A stretch of DNA of 64,000 nucleotides from Azospirillum brasilense (GTDB lineage Bacteria; Pseudomonadota; Alphaproteobacteria; Azospirillales; Azospirillaceae). Location: contig NZ_CP032347.1 in the NCBI RefSeq assembly GCF_005222205.1, positions 558,001-622,000 on the forward strand, read 5' to 3'. The position numbers and the translations under genes are program-made. The notes beneath the pieces are model-generated. The model saw nothing but the letters and a program-made list of their open reading frames with translations, had not been told where the DNA came from and searched no databases. This document shows positions 49,367-58,122 of this stretch, one piece after another (positions within the stretch are counted from its first letter, which is position 1; each line of letters begins with the position of its first letter).

Positions 49367-52300
49367 TCATGTCCCCGATTGCGCCCCTTCAAGGGAAAAG
49401 CAACGACGAATTCTGTTCCTGTGCTGGGGTTGTATTCCAAAGAACCGTGCAACTGGGCGACCAAGTCCGCGATCAGCTGGAAACCGAGCGTGTCCATCCT
49501 ATCGGGATCATAACCACCGGGCAAGCCCACGCCGTCGTCGCGGACGGTCAGCCGGCATTCCCGCCCGTCCACCGCCAGGACCACGCCCAGCACCCCGCCC
49601 CGTCCCCCGGGAAAGGCGTGCTTCAGGGCGTTGGAGACCAGCTCGTTGACGATCAGGCCGCAGGGCACCGCGCGGTCGAGGTCGAGCTGCAGGTCGTCCA
49701 TGGCGGTTTCCAGCCGCACCGCGCCGGCCTGCCGGGCATAGGCGCGCAGCAGATGGGCGCACACCGATTCCAGATGCTCGCGCATCGGCACGCGCGCGAA
49801 GTTGCCGAGGCGGTAGAGGTTCTCGTGCACCAGCGCCATCGAACGCACGCGGTCGCGGCTGTCGGCGAACAGGGCGGCGACCGCCTCGTCCTCGATGCGG
49901 CGGGCCTGCAGGTTGAGAAGGCTGGTGACGAGCTGAAGGTTGTTCTTCACCCGGTGATGGATCTCCTTCAGCAGAGCCTCCTTCTCGTCCAGCGTCGCGG
50001 TCTCCAGCGCCGCCGCGGCCTGGGCGCCGAGCAGCGTCAGGACGTTGACCCGCTGCGGCGTGAAGGCGTGGGTGGCCAGCGCGTTCTCCAGATGCAGCAG
50101 CCCGACGACGCGGCGGCGGCGGAGCAGCGGCATGCACAGGATGGAGCGCGCCTCCGTCTGGCGCACATAGGGATCGGCGGAGAAGGGGCCGGACGCCCGG
50201 GTGTCGTCGACGATCACCACCTCCTGGTCGCGGATCGCGCCGTGGACGATGGCGTGGGGCAGCGGGATGCGCTCGGCGTCCTCGCGGACCAGCCGGACCG
50301 ACACGCCATAGAGCCCGGTCGTCGCCTCCGCCTCCACCCGCAGCCCATCGCCGCGGGCGAGGATCAGCAGGCCGCGGCTGGCGCCGGCATGCTCCAGGAC
50401 CAGGGTCAGCAGGGTGGCGGTGAGCTGCTCCACGCCCGCCTGCTCGGAGACCGCGCGCAGCGTCCCGAGGAGCGCCGCCGGATCGATGCCATCGAAGCCG
50501 CGCGGGGCCTCCGGCAGGGCTGGTTCGACCGCGTCCAGGGCGAGGGAGGGATAGCGCCGGGCGAGCTGCCGCACCTTGGCGGTGGCGCCCCAGCGCGTGT
50601 AGGCCTCGGCCGCGTCGCGGATGCAGGCGCGCTCCAGCGTCGCCACCCCCAGCCGGCGGTAATGGCCGGCGGCGCGTTCATGGGCCAGCGCCTCGACATG
50701 CGGCAGGGCGTTGCGCCGGGCCGCCTGGACCGCCCGGTCGTAGCCGCGCATCGCGTCCTCCGTCCGCCCCTGGGTCCGCGCCGCCTCCGCCTCGACCAGG
50801 GCGAGGCGGGCGTCGAAGCTGTCGGGGCCGTGGACCGCCCAATCGCGCAGTTGGCCGAGATGCCGGTCGAGCGCCGCGGCGTGGCGGGCGCGCTGGTCCG
50901 GCGGGGCGTCGTCCATCGCCCCGGCCCGGGCCAGAGCGGCGTGGACGTGGAACTCGGCCATCTCCCAATGGCCGGACGTGGTCCACAGCAGCCCTTCCGC
51001 CCGCTCCGCCGCCTCGACCGCCGCCGTCATCTCCCCGGCGATGCAGCGGAGCTGGAGGGTGCGTATCCAGTGCCAGCAGGTGGCGATGTCCAGGCTGGGG
51101 TTGGCGAGCAGCCGCGCCTCGAAGGCGGCGTTGTCGAAGCCTTGCCCATCGAAGACGTCGATCCCCTCGGTCTGGCCGCGCAGGGCGCGCAGCAGTTGCA
51201 GCTGGGTGGTCAGGATGTCGGCGCAGAGCCCGAACCTCACCTGCCGGACATAGGCGAGGCGCGCCTCGGCCGTGCGCTGGACCGTCGCCAGCGGATCGCC
51301 CGACGCCAGCATGCTGGTGACGAGCGTGACGCTGGTGAAGCCGCCGTAGGTGACGTCGCCGGCCTCACGCGCCTCCTCGAAGGCGCGGAGCAGCAAGGCA
51401 CGCTCGCTGCGGATGTCGCGGGTCCACGGGACGACGTGATAGGCGAAGGTCATCAGCACCCGCGCCCGGTAGCGCGTCGGCCCCTGCCGCTCCGCCAGAT
51501 CGTAGCCGAGGCGGCCGAACTCGTAGCCGGCGGCGTAGTCGCCGAAATACGGGCCGGCCATCATGCCGAGATAGGCGAAGCCCAGGGCGGACGCGTCGCT
51601 CCCCCCGTTTCGGAGGGTCAGATTGGCCATCCGGCAGAGGATCAGGCAGACGAGGTTGCGGTCGCTGAAGAAGGCGGGCGGCAGGGCGGCGGCCAGCACG
51701 TCCAGCGTCGCCCGGCTGTCGGGGTCGGGGTCGGCGCTCAGCGACGCCAGCGACGCGATGGGGCGGCCGCCGATGGCCGCCCGCAGCCGCTCATACTCCT
51801 CGTGAACCAGGGCGGCGGGCGGGTGGGCGTGCCAATCGATCCCGACCCCCCGCAGATAGGCCAGGCAGGATTCGATGGCGCGGTCGCTGCGGTCGACCGC
51901 GGTGAAGACGGTGACGAGCAGCGCCGTGATCGCCGCGCGATCCGCCGGGCGCTCGGCCCGTCCGGCGAGGGCGAGCAGCCGCCGCTCCGCCTGTTGCAGC
52001 TCGCCGCTGAGGAACTCGCATTCGGCCAGGAGATGCTCCAGCGCGAAGGACAGCCGCCCGTCCCCGCCGTCCGCCAGCAGGCGCAGGCCGCCCCGCGCGT
52101 GGGCCAGCGCCGAACCGTGGGCGCTGGCGGCCTTGGCCTGATGGCCGGCGGCGAGATGGAGCGCCGCCACCTCCTCCCGCTCCCGTGAGTCCCGGATCAG
52201 GGGAAGGCAACGGTCGTACTGGTCGACCAGAGCGAACAGCCGCTCCCCCGTCAGGTCGGCCGCGAAGCCGCGGTGCAGCGCGCGGGCGATGGCGAGGTGG

Positions 52301-54384
52301 AGCGCGCCGCGCGCCTCCTCCGGCACCAGGGCGTATGCGCCCTCCTGCACCCGGTCATGGAGGAAGCGGACTCCGTCCCCGGCGCGCAGGATCAGCCCCT
52401 CGGCCAGCACCGGCTCCAGTCGTCGCGCGGTCTCCTCCTCCGTCAGGCCGGCGGCGAGGGCCAGGGTCGACAGCCGGACGGCGGCGCCGAGCGCGGCATG
52501 GCGGAACAGCAGGTCGCGCGCCGGCGCCGGGAAGCGGCCCAGCCGCTCGCTCATCAGCGTGGCGATGCCGGCGCCCCCCGCCCCCCGCTCCACCGCCGTC
52601 AGGTCCCAGTCCCAGCGCCGGGCGTCGCGGTCGAACCACAGATGGCCGGAGCGCTCCAGCGCGGTCAGCAGCTGGACCGCGAAAAAGGCGTTGCCGCCGG
52701 TCCGCTCCTGCAGCCGGGCGGCGAGCGCCGCGACCTCCTCGGGCTGGCGGTCCAGGCTGTCGGCGATCATGCGGCGCAGCTCGTCGGGGGGCAGCGGCCC
52801 CAGCGCGATCCGCTCGCAATCGATCGCATCACCGGCCGCCTGAATCCGGCGCTTCAGAGCCTGCAGGGGGTGGCCGTCGCCGACCTCGTCGCTCCGGTAG
52901 GCGCCGACCAGCAGCAGATGGCCCACGCCCCCGTCGGCGACCAGCCGGTCGAGCAGGTCCAGGGTCGCGCCGTCCAGCCATTGCAAGTCGTCGAGGAACA
53001 GGACCAGCGGATGGTCGGGGCGGGCGAAGACCTGCAGCACGCGCCGGAACAGCAGGTCAAAGCGGTTCTGGGCCTCCCGCGGCGGCAGGGGCGGGACGGC
53101 GGGCTGCGCGCCGATCAGCAGGGCGAGATTCGGGATCAGCGCGGTCATCAGCGCCCCGCCCTCGCCCACCGCCTCCGCCAGGGCGCGGCGCCAGTGGTCG
53201 CGATGCGGCGCCGGCAGCGCCAGGATGCGGCTGATCAGCCCGCGAAAGGCCTCCGCCAAGCCGGCGTAGGGAAGGTCGCGCTCGCCCTGGTCGATCTTGC
53301 CGCCGGCGAACAGGCCTTGCGGCGGCACGACACGCTCCTCCAGCGCCCCGACGACCGCCGACTTGCCAACGCCCGACCGGCCGTCGACCAGGACGATGCC
53401 CATCCGGCCGCGGGCGGCGACCCGCTCGAAGGCGGCCTCGAGGGCGGCCGTCGGCTCGTCCCGCCCATAGAGGCCCGGCGGCGGGACCAGCCCTTCCGGC
53501 GCGTCGCGCCGGCCGACCGGAAAGGCGGGGATGCGGCCCTCCATGTCCCAAAGCCGCAGCGCGTGGGCGAGGTCGCGGACGAGGCCGTCGGCGGTCTGGT
53601 AGCGGTCCTGCGCCATCTTGGCCAGCAGCCGCAGCAGCAGGTCGGCGATGGCCCGGGGCAGGTCGGGCGCGTGCTGGGCTGGCGGGATCGGCGCCCGCGC
53701 GAGATGGCTGTGCACCCATTCCATGGGATCGCACGCGGCGAAGGGAAGCGCGCCGGTGAACAGCTCGTAGAGCGTGACGCCGAGCGCGTAGAGGTCGCTG
53801 CGCTGGTCGACCGGCCGGCCTGTCCGCCCCGACTGTTCGGGCGCCATATAGGGCAGCAGCGCGTCCGGCCGCCCGGCGGCGTGGTCCGGCGGCACCGGCA
53901 CGGCGCAGGCCCGGCCGAAGCCGGTCAGGCGCACCGCGCCGTCATCGTCGACCAGCAGGTTGAACGGCCGCAGATCGCCGTGCAGCAGGCCGCGGCGCTG
54001 GAACTGCGCAACCGCCTCGGCGATGCGGAGCGCCAGCGCGAGCCGCTGGCGGAAGGGCATCGCCGGCACCGGCAACACCGAGAGCGGCTGTCCACCCGGA
54101 TCGGCGAGGGTCAGGACCGGGACATGGCCATGCTGCAGCAGGTCGAGCGGCTTGACCGCCCAGGCGGGATCGAGCCGGCGGGACAAGGCGTGTTCGCGCC
54201 GCAACCGGTCGAGCGTGGCGCCGACGCGTCCGGCCGGATCGTCCGAATTTGCGACCGCCATACGGGCGAGGATGGGAAAGGGCTGGTCCGGCCGCGTCAC
54301 GCGCAGCAGACGGCTTTCCCCGTCGCTGTCCAGGACGCGGCTGCCGGAACCGGCTTCCGTCAGATGATCGACACTGAGTTCCAT
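49363..54384 (-). CDS. Hybrid Ser/Thr kinase-like/AAA ATPase/GAF/histidine kinase
   Basis: A 1673-residue signalling protein. Residues 20-290: Ser/Thr kinase fold with LLHGDLRPFNLLVDDDG and YMAPEQSGRTG, but the DFG motif reads GFG (VRLTGFGRA), so metal-binding Asp is missing. About 310-640: AAA-type ATPase with Walker A GRSGVGKS near 335 and Walker B-like LVLFLDDLQWLD. About 640-1290: helical TPR-like region. About 1310-1465: GAF. From 1470: HisKA_2-type histidine kinase (LLKEIHHRVKNNLQLVTSLL) and ATPase domain with NELVSNALKHAFP. It matches the trifunctional kinases of cyanobacteria and proteobacteria. The start at 54384 is supported by GGGAGAGGGG; the frame is open further upstream. Confidence 0.88.
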   Translation of the reverse strand: MELSVDHLTEAGSGSRVLDSDGESRLLRVTRPDQPFPILARMAVANSDDPAGRVGATLDRLRREHALSRRLDPAWAVKPLDLLQHGHVPVLTLADPGGQPLSVLPVPAMPFRQRLALALRIAEAVAQFQRRGLLHGDLRPFNLLVDDDGAVRLTGFGRACAVPVPPDHAAGRPDALLPYMAPEQSGRTGRPVDQRSDLYALGVTLYELFTGALPFAACDPMEWVHSHLARAPIPPAQHAPDLPRAIADLLLRLLAKMAQDRYQTADGLVRDLAHALRLWDMEGRIPAFPVGRRDAPEGLVPPPGLYGRDEPTAALEAAFERVAARGRMGIVLVDGRSGVGKSAVVGALEERVVPPQGLFAGGKIDQGERDLPYAGLAEAFRGLISRILALPAPHRDHWRRALAEAVGEGGALMTALIPNLALLIGAQPAVPPLPPREAQNRFDLLFRRVLQVFARPDHPLVLFLDDLQWLDGATLDLLDRLVADGGVGHLLLVGAYRSDEVGDGHPLQALKRRIQAAGDAIDCERIALGPLPPDELRRMIADSLDRQPEEVAALAARLQERTGGNAFFAVQLLTALERSGHLWFDRDARRWDWDLTAVERGAGGAGIATLMSERLGRFPAPARDLLFRHAALGAAVRLSTLALAAGLTEEETARRLEPVLAEGLILRAGDGVRFLHDRVQEGAYALVPEEARGALHLAIARALHRGFAADLTGERLFALVDQYDRCLPLIRDSREREEVAALHLAAGHQAKAASAHGSALAHARGGLRLLADGGDGRLSFALEHLLAECEFLSGELQQAERRLLALAGRAERPADRAAITALLVTVFTAVDRSDRAIESCLAYLRGVGIDWHAHPPAALVHEEYERLRAAIGGRPIASLASLSADPDPDSRATLDVLAAALPPAFFSDRNLVCLILCRMANLTLRNGGSDASALGFAYLGMMAGPYFGDYAAGYEFGRLGYDLAERQGPTRYRARVLMTFAYHVVPWTRDIRSERALLLRAFEEAREAGDVTYGGFTSVTLVTSMLASGDPLATVQRTAEARLAYVRQVRFGLCADILTTQLQLLRALRGQTEGIDVFDGQGFDNAAFEARLLANPSLDIATCWHWIRTLQLRCIAGEMTAAVEAAERAEGLLWTTSGHWEMAEFHVHAALARAGAMDDAPPDQRARHAAALDRHLGQLRDWAVHGPDSFDARLALVEAEAARTQGRTEDAMRGYDRAVQAARRNALPHVEALAHERAAGHYRRLGVATLERACIRDAAEAYTRWGATAKVRQLARRYPSLALDAVEPALPEAPRGFDGIDPAALLGTLRAVSEQAGVEQLTATLLTLVLEHAGASRGLLILARGDGLRVEAEATTGLYGVSVRLVREDAERIPLPHAIVHGAIRDQEVVIVDDTRASGPFSADPYVRQTEARSILCMPLLRRRRVVGLLHLENALATHAFTPQRVNVLTLLGAQAAAALETATLDEKEALLKEIHHRVKNNLQLVTSLLNLQARRIEDEAVAALFADSRDRVRSMALVHENLYRLGNFARVPMREHLESVCAHLLRAYARQAGAVRLETAMDDLQLDLDRAVPCGLIVNELVSNALKHAFPGGRGGVLGVVLAVDGRECRLTVRDDGVGLPGGYDPDRMDTLGFQLIADLVAQLHGSLEYNPSTGTEFVVAFPLKGRNRGHE

Positions 54385-54567
54385 GGATCGGCCCCTCTCC
54401 CTCGGCGCCCATGGTAGCGGCATTCCGCCGCCAAGGGCGACTCCGCCGACCGGTTGCCCGATCTTGACCGGCCGCCGGCCACACTTAAGTTTTCTCGGGA
54501 TCCGACCGTCGCCGGCAGCCCGCCGGCGACGGTCCATCACTCCCGGGGCCGGCTGCAGGAGCGCGCC

Positions 54568-55938
54568 ATGGTCGACGCCATTATCATCGGAGCCGGCCAA
54601 GCCGGGCCGCCGCTCGCCGGGCGCCTCACCGCCGCCGGCATGACCGTCGCGGTCGTCGAACGCAAGCAATTCGGCGGCACCTGCGTGAACACCGGCTGCA
54701 CCCCGACCAAGACGCTGGTCGCCAGCGCCCGCGTGGCCCGGATGGCGCAGAGGGCCGCCGAGTATGGCGTGATGCTGGACGGAGCTGTGCGCGTGGACAT
54801 GGCCAGGGTCAAGGCGCGCAAGGACGCCGTCTCCGGCCGGTCGCGCCAGAATGTCGAGCGCTGGCTGCGCGGCATGCCCAACTGCCGGGTGCTGCAGGGC
54901 CATGCCCGCTTCGAATCCCCCAACAGCGTGCGCGTCGGCGACGAACTGCTGACGGCGGAGCGCATCTTCATCAACGTCGGCGCCCGCGCCGCGGTGCCGG
55001 ACATGCCGGGGGTGCGCGACGTCGGCATCCTGACCAGCGGCACGATCCTCGACCTGGACCAGGTGCCGCGGCATCTCGTGGTGGTCGGCGGCAGCTACAT
55101 CGGCCTGGAATTCGCGCAGATGTACCGCCGCTTCGGCGCCGAGGTGACCGTCGTGGAGAAGGGCGACCGGCTGATCGCGCGCGAGGACCCCGACGTTTCC
55201 GCGGCGATCCGCGACCTGCTGGAGGCGGAAGGGGTGACGGTCCGCCTGTCGGCCGACTGCATCCGCTTCGCCCCCCACGACGACGGCGTGGAGGTGGGCG
55301 TGACCTGCGCCTCCGGCGCGCCGTCGGTGGTGGGGAGCCACGCGCTGCTGGCGGTGGGGCGCGTGCCCAACACCGACGACCTCGGGCTCGACCGGGCCGG
55401 GGTGGCGACCGATGCCCGCGGCTACATCACCGTGGACGCGACGCTGCGCACCACCGTGCCGGGCATCTGGGCGATGGGCGACTGCAACGGGCGCGGCGCC
55501 TTCACCCACACCGCCTACAACGACTTCGAGATCGTCGCGGCGAACCTGCTCGACGGCGACCCGCGCCGCGTGGACCACCGCATCCAGGCCTACGCGCTCT
55601 ACACCGACCCGCCGCTCGCCCGCGTCGGCATGACCGACGAGGCGGTCCGCCGCTCCGGCCGGCGCGCGCTGGTCGGGATGCGGCCGATGACGCGCGTCGG
55701 GCGCGCGGTCGAGAAGGGCGAGACGCAGGGCTTCATGCGGATCGTCGTCGATGCCGACAGCCGCGAGATCCTGGGCGCCGCCATCCTCGGCCCCGGCGGC
55801 GACGAGGCCATCCACGGCGTGCTCGACATGATGTACGCCAAGGCGCCCTACCCCACCCTGCAACGCGCCGTCCACATCCACCCCACGGTGGCCGAACTGC
55901 TGCCGACCCTGCTGGGCGAACTGAAACCCCTGGACTAG
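54568..55938 (+). CDS. FAD-dependent pyridine nucleotide-disulfide oxidoreductase (mercuric reductase-like)
   Basis: A 456-residue flavoprotein of the dihydrolipoamide/mercuric reductase family. It has the FAD loop AIIIGAGQAGPPLAGRL, the redox-active disulfide GGTCVNTGCTPTKTLVASAR, the NAD(P) loop VVVGGSYIGLEFAQMYRRFG, the second FAD motif GIWAMGDCNGRGAFTHTAYN and a dimerisation domain ending HIHPTVAELLPTLLGEL. The extra N- or C-terminal cysteines used by true mercuric reductase are absent, so it is more likely a general disulfide or quinone reductase. ATG 54568 has GGAG upstream. It is divergent from the giant kinase gene. Confidence 0.85.
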   Translation: MVDAIIIGAGQAGPPLAGRLTAAGMTVAVVERKQFGGTCVNTGCTPTKTLVASARVARMAQRAAEYGVMLDGAVRVDMARVKARKDAVSGRSRQNVERWLRGMPNCRVLQGHARFESPNSVRVGDELLTAERIFINVGARAAVPDMPGVRDVGILTSGTILDLDQVPRHLVVVGGSYIGLEFAQMYRRFGAEVTVVEKGDRLIAREDPDVSAAIRDLLEAEGVTVRLSADCIRFAPHDDGVEVGVTCASGAPSVVGSHALLAVGRVPNTDDLGLDRAGVATDARGYITVDATLRTTVPGIWAMGDCNGRGAFTHTAYNDFEIVAANLLDGDPRRVDHRIQAYALYTDPPLARVGMTDEAVRRSGRRALVGMRPMTRVGRAVEKGETQGFMRIVVDADSREILGAAILGPGGDEAIHGVLDMMYAKAPYPTLQRAVHIHPTVAELLPTLLGELKPLD

Positions 55939-55972
55939 CGGCCCGGCGGCGGCCCACCAGCGGCGGCCCATT

Positions 55973-55994
55973 AAAGCGGATTGCAATTCGCTTT
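55973..55994. repeat. AAAGCG palindrome 1
   Basis: A 22-base palindrome with arms AAAGCG and CGCTTT and a core ATTGCAAT, interrupted by one G-T pair. It lies 35 bases after the oxidoreductase stop. It shares arm sequence with the palindrome at 56061, suggesting paired ends of a small repeat element or two sites for one regulator. Confidence 0.6.
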
Positions 55995-56060
55995 GGACCG
56001 CGACGGCGGTCCCGGCCGCACATGCGGCCGAAGCCCGCCGGCAAGTGAGGCGATGTGAGT

Positions 56061-56086
56061 CTAAAGCGAACGGAAGTTCGCTTTAG
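56061..56086. repeat. AAAGCG palindrome 2
   Basis: CTAAAGCGAAC (56061-56071) and GTTCGCTTTAG (56076-56086) form a perfect 11-bp inverted repeat around GGAA. It lies 113 bases before the TetR start and shares the AAAGCG/CGCTTT arms of the palindrome at 55973. Confidence 0.7.
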
Positions 56087-56153
56087 CGGCGGCGCAGGGC
56101 AGGCCTGCGTTCGTACGACGGCAAAGACCTTGACCATCACGCCACCGGGCGTA

Positions 56154-56175
56154 TTTTGGATCATATGATCTAAAA
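56154..56175. promoter_or_regulatory. Candidate TetR operator
   Basis: TTTTGGATCATATGATCTAAAA is a 22-base palindrome with a single mismatched pair; its core GATCATATGATC is perfect. It ends 23 bases before the TetR start codon, an ideal place for autoregulation. To keep the record usable: core positions are 56159-56170. Confidence 0.6.
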
Positions 56176-56198
56176 CACCGGCTCGGAAGGCGGGACTC

Positions 56199-56801
56199 AT
56201 GGCGCGGCCGCGGAAGTTCGATGAGACGGCGGTGCTGGACGCGGCGGTGGACCGCTTCTGGACCCAGGGGTACGAAGCGACCTCCACCCGCGAGCTGGCG
56301 GACAGCATGCGCATGACGCTCGCCAGCGTGCACAACGCCTTCGGCGACAAGCGGGCGCTGTTCCGCCGCGCCCTGGAGCATTACCTGGACGGCTCGCTGC
56401 GCGCCCGCATCGCCCGGCACGAGGCGGCGGCGTCGCCGGCCGTCGCCATTTCCGGCTTCCTGCGGGAAAGCATCGAGCGGTCGCTCGGCGACGGCTGCCG
56501 GCGCGGCTGCCTGCTGGTGAACTCCGCGCTGGAGGTCGCACCGGACGATCCCGACATGCGCGACTTCCTGAACGCGGAATTGTCGACCATCGAGGACTTC
56601 TTCCGCCGCTGCCTCGTCAAGGGGCGGCGGAGCGGCGCGATCCCGGCCGGCATTCCCGACGACGACGCGGCCCGCCTGCTCTTCTCCTGCCTGTTGGGCA
56701 TCCGCGTCCTGGCCCGCGTCCGCCCCGAACGCGACCTGCTGGAAGGAGCGGCGCGCGCCGCCCTGGCCAGCCTGGGACTGCCGCCGATGCCGGACTCCTG
56801 A
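56199..56801 (+). CDS. TetR family transcriptional regulator
   Basis: A 200-residue repressor-type protein. The N-terminal helix-turn-helix (residues 5-52) reads FDETAVLDAAVDRFWTQGYE, STRELADSMRMTLASVHNAF and GDKRALFRRALEHYLDGSL. The ligand-binding part includes CRRGCLLVNSALEVAPDDP, typical of the AcuR/YxaF-like branch. A palindromic operator lies 24-45 bases upstream. The adjacent MFS gene in the same direction is the likeliest target, with autoregulation. The start ATG has GGAAGGCGGG upstream. Confidence 0.88.
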   Translation: MARPRKFDETAVLDAAVDRFWTQGYEATSTRELADSMRMTLASVHNAFGDKRALFRRALEHYLDGSLRARIARHEAAASPAVAISGFLRESIERSLGDGCRRGCLLVNSALEVAPDDPDMRDFLNAELSTIEDFFRRCLVKGRRSGAIPAGIPDDDAARLLFSCLLGIRVLARVRPERDLLEGAARAALASLGLPPMPDS

Positions 56802-56898
56802 GCCGGACACCCGACCCGCCGCGCCGGCCCCCCCTTTCCATTTCCTCCCGGTCAACGGGCGGCCCGCCGCGGCGGAGCCGCAACAGGGACTCACGCCC

Positions 56899-58122
56899 AT
56901 GAACAGGACATCCGCAAACGCGGCCATGGACCGCCTTGACGGCGCCGCCTGGATGGCGACGCTCGCCGGCATGTCGGGAAGCCTCGTCGCCGTCGGGCTG
57001 GCCCGCTTCGCCTACACGCCGCTGGTCCCGTCGCTGATCGAGGCGCATTGGTTCTCCGCCGCCGACGCGGTGACGCTTGGCGCGGCGAACTTCGCCGGCT
57101 ATCTGGCGGGCGCCCTGCTCGGCCGGCCGCTGGCCAGCCGGCTGCCGAACCGCGCGCTGCTGCGGGTGCTGATGCTGACGGCTTCCCTCGCCTTCATCGC
57201 CTGCGCCTATCCGCTGTCGATCGGCTGGTTCTTCGGCTGGCGCTTCGTCTCGGGCCTGGCCGGAGGCGCCATCATGGTGCTGGTCGCGACCAGCATCCTG
57301 CCCCATGTCCCGGCCGCGCGGCGCGGTTTCGTCAGCGGCATGATCTTCCTCGGCATCGGTCTGGGGATCGCGGCCTCCGGAACCGCCGTGCCGGCCCTGC
57401 TGCGGCTGGGGTTGCACGAGACATGGCTGGGGCTGGGCGGGGTGTCGCTGCTGCTGACCGCCCTCTCCTGGTTCGGCTGGCCGCCGTCGGCCCCGCCGCA
57501 GGCCGTCCCCGCCGCGCCGGTGGACCACGCCCCGCGGCACGAAGGACGCGCTCTCCGCGCGCTCTACGCCGCGTACGCGCTGAACGCGCTGGGGTTGGTG
57601 CCGGTCATGCTGCTGCTGGTCGACTATGTCGCACGCGGCCTGAATCACGGCCCGGACGTCGGCGCCCTCTGCTGGGTCCTCTACGGAGCGGCGTCGGTGG
57701 CCGGACCGGTGGCCGTCGGATCGCTGGCCGACCGGATCGGCTACGCGGCGGCCTACCGCATCGCGCTGCTGCTCCAGGCGGTCGCCGTCGCCGCCCTGGC
57801 GATCAGCGGCCATCCGCTGGTGGTCGGGATCGCGACGGTGGTCATCGGCGCCCTGACTCCGGGCGTGGTTCCCCTGGTGCTGGGCCGCATCCATGAGCTG
57901 CTGCCGCGCAGCCCGTCGGAGCAGCGCGCGGCCTGGAGCCGCGCCACCACCGCCTTCGCGCTGTTCCAGGCGCTGGGCGGCTATGGCTACTCCTCGCTGT
58001 TCGCCCACAGCGGGGGGAGCTACGCCGCGGTCTTCCTATGCGGCGCCGTCGCCCTGGCGTCCGCGCTGGGCATCGACATCCTCACCAACACCCGGCGCCT
58101 TCGCCGGCAGGCAAAGGGATAA
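56899..58122 (+). CDS. YbfB/YjiJ-type MFS transporter
   Basis: A 407-residue membrane protein with about 12 hydrophobic helices. The first helix carries the YbfB/YjiJ hallmark VAVGLARFAYTPLVPSLIEA. Further segments include NFAGYLAGALLGRPLASRL, WRFVSGLAGGAIMVLVATSI and FVSGMIFLGIGLGIAASGTA. The substrate is unknown; such genes often accompany TetR or AraC regulators, as here. It begins 98 bases after the TetR gene and overlaps the convergent AraC gene by 87 bases at the 3' ends. Confidence 0.87.
   Translation: MNRTSANAAMDRLDGAAWMATLAGMSGSLVAVGLARFAYTPLVPSLIEAHWFSAADAVTLGAANFAGYLAGALLGRPLASRLPNRALLRVLMLTASLAFIACAYPLSIGWFFGWRFVSGLAGGAIMVLVATSILPHVPAARRGFVSGMIFLGIGLGIAASGTAVPALLRLGLHETWLGLGGVSLLLTALSWFGWPPSAPPQAVPAAPVDHAPRHEGRALRALYAAYALNALGLVPVMLLLVDYVARGLNHGPDVGALCWVLYGAASVAGPVAVGSLADRIGYAAAYRIALLLQAVAVAALAISGHPLVVGIATVVIGALTPGVVPLVLGRIHELLPRSPSEQRAAWSRATTAFALFQALGGYGYSSLFAHSGGSYAAVFLCGAVALASALGIDILTNTRRLRRQAKG

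Noticed and set aside
49369..54417. Long plus-strand open frames (49369-52188 and 52273-54417) opposite the hybrid kinase gene
   Set aside because: These mirror the minus-strand kinase, ATPase and GAF domains, which carry all recognisable motifs. The plus-strand translations show no domain and no ribosome site.
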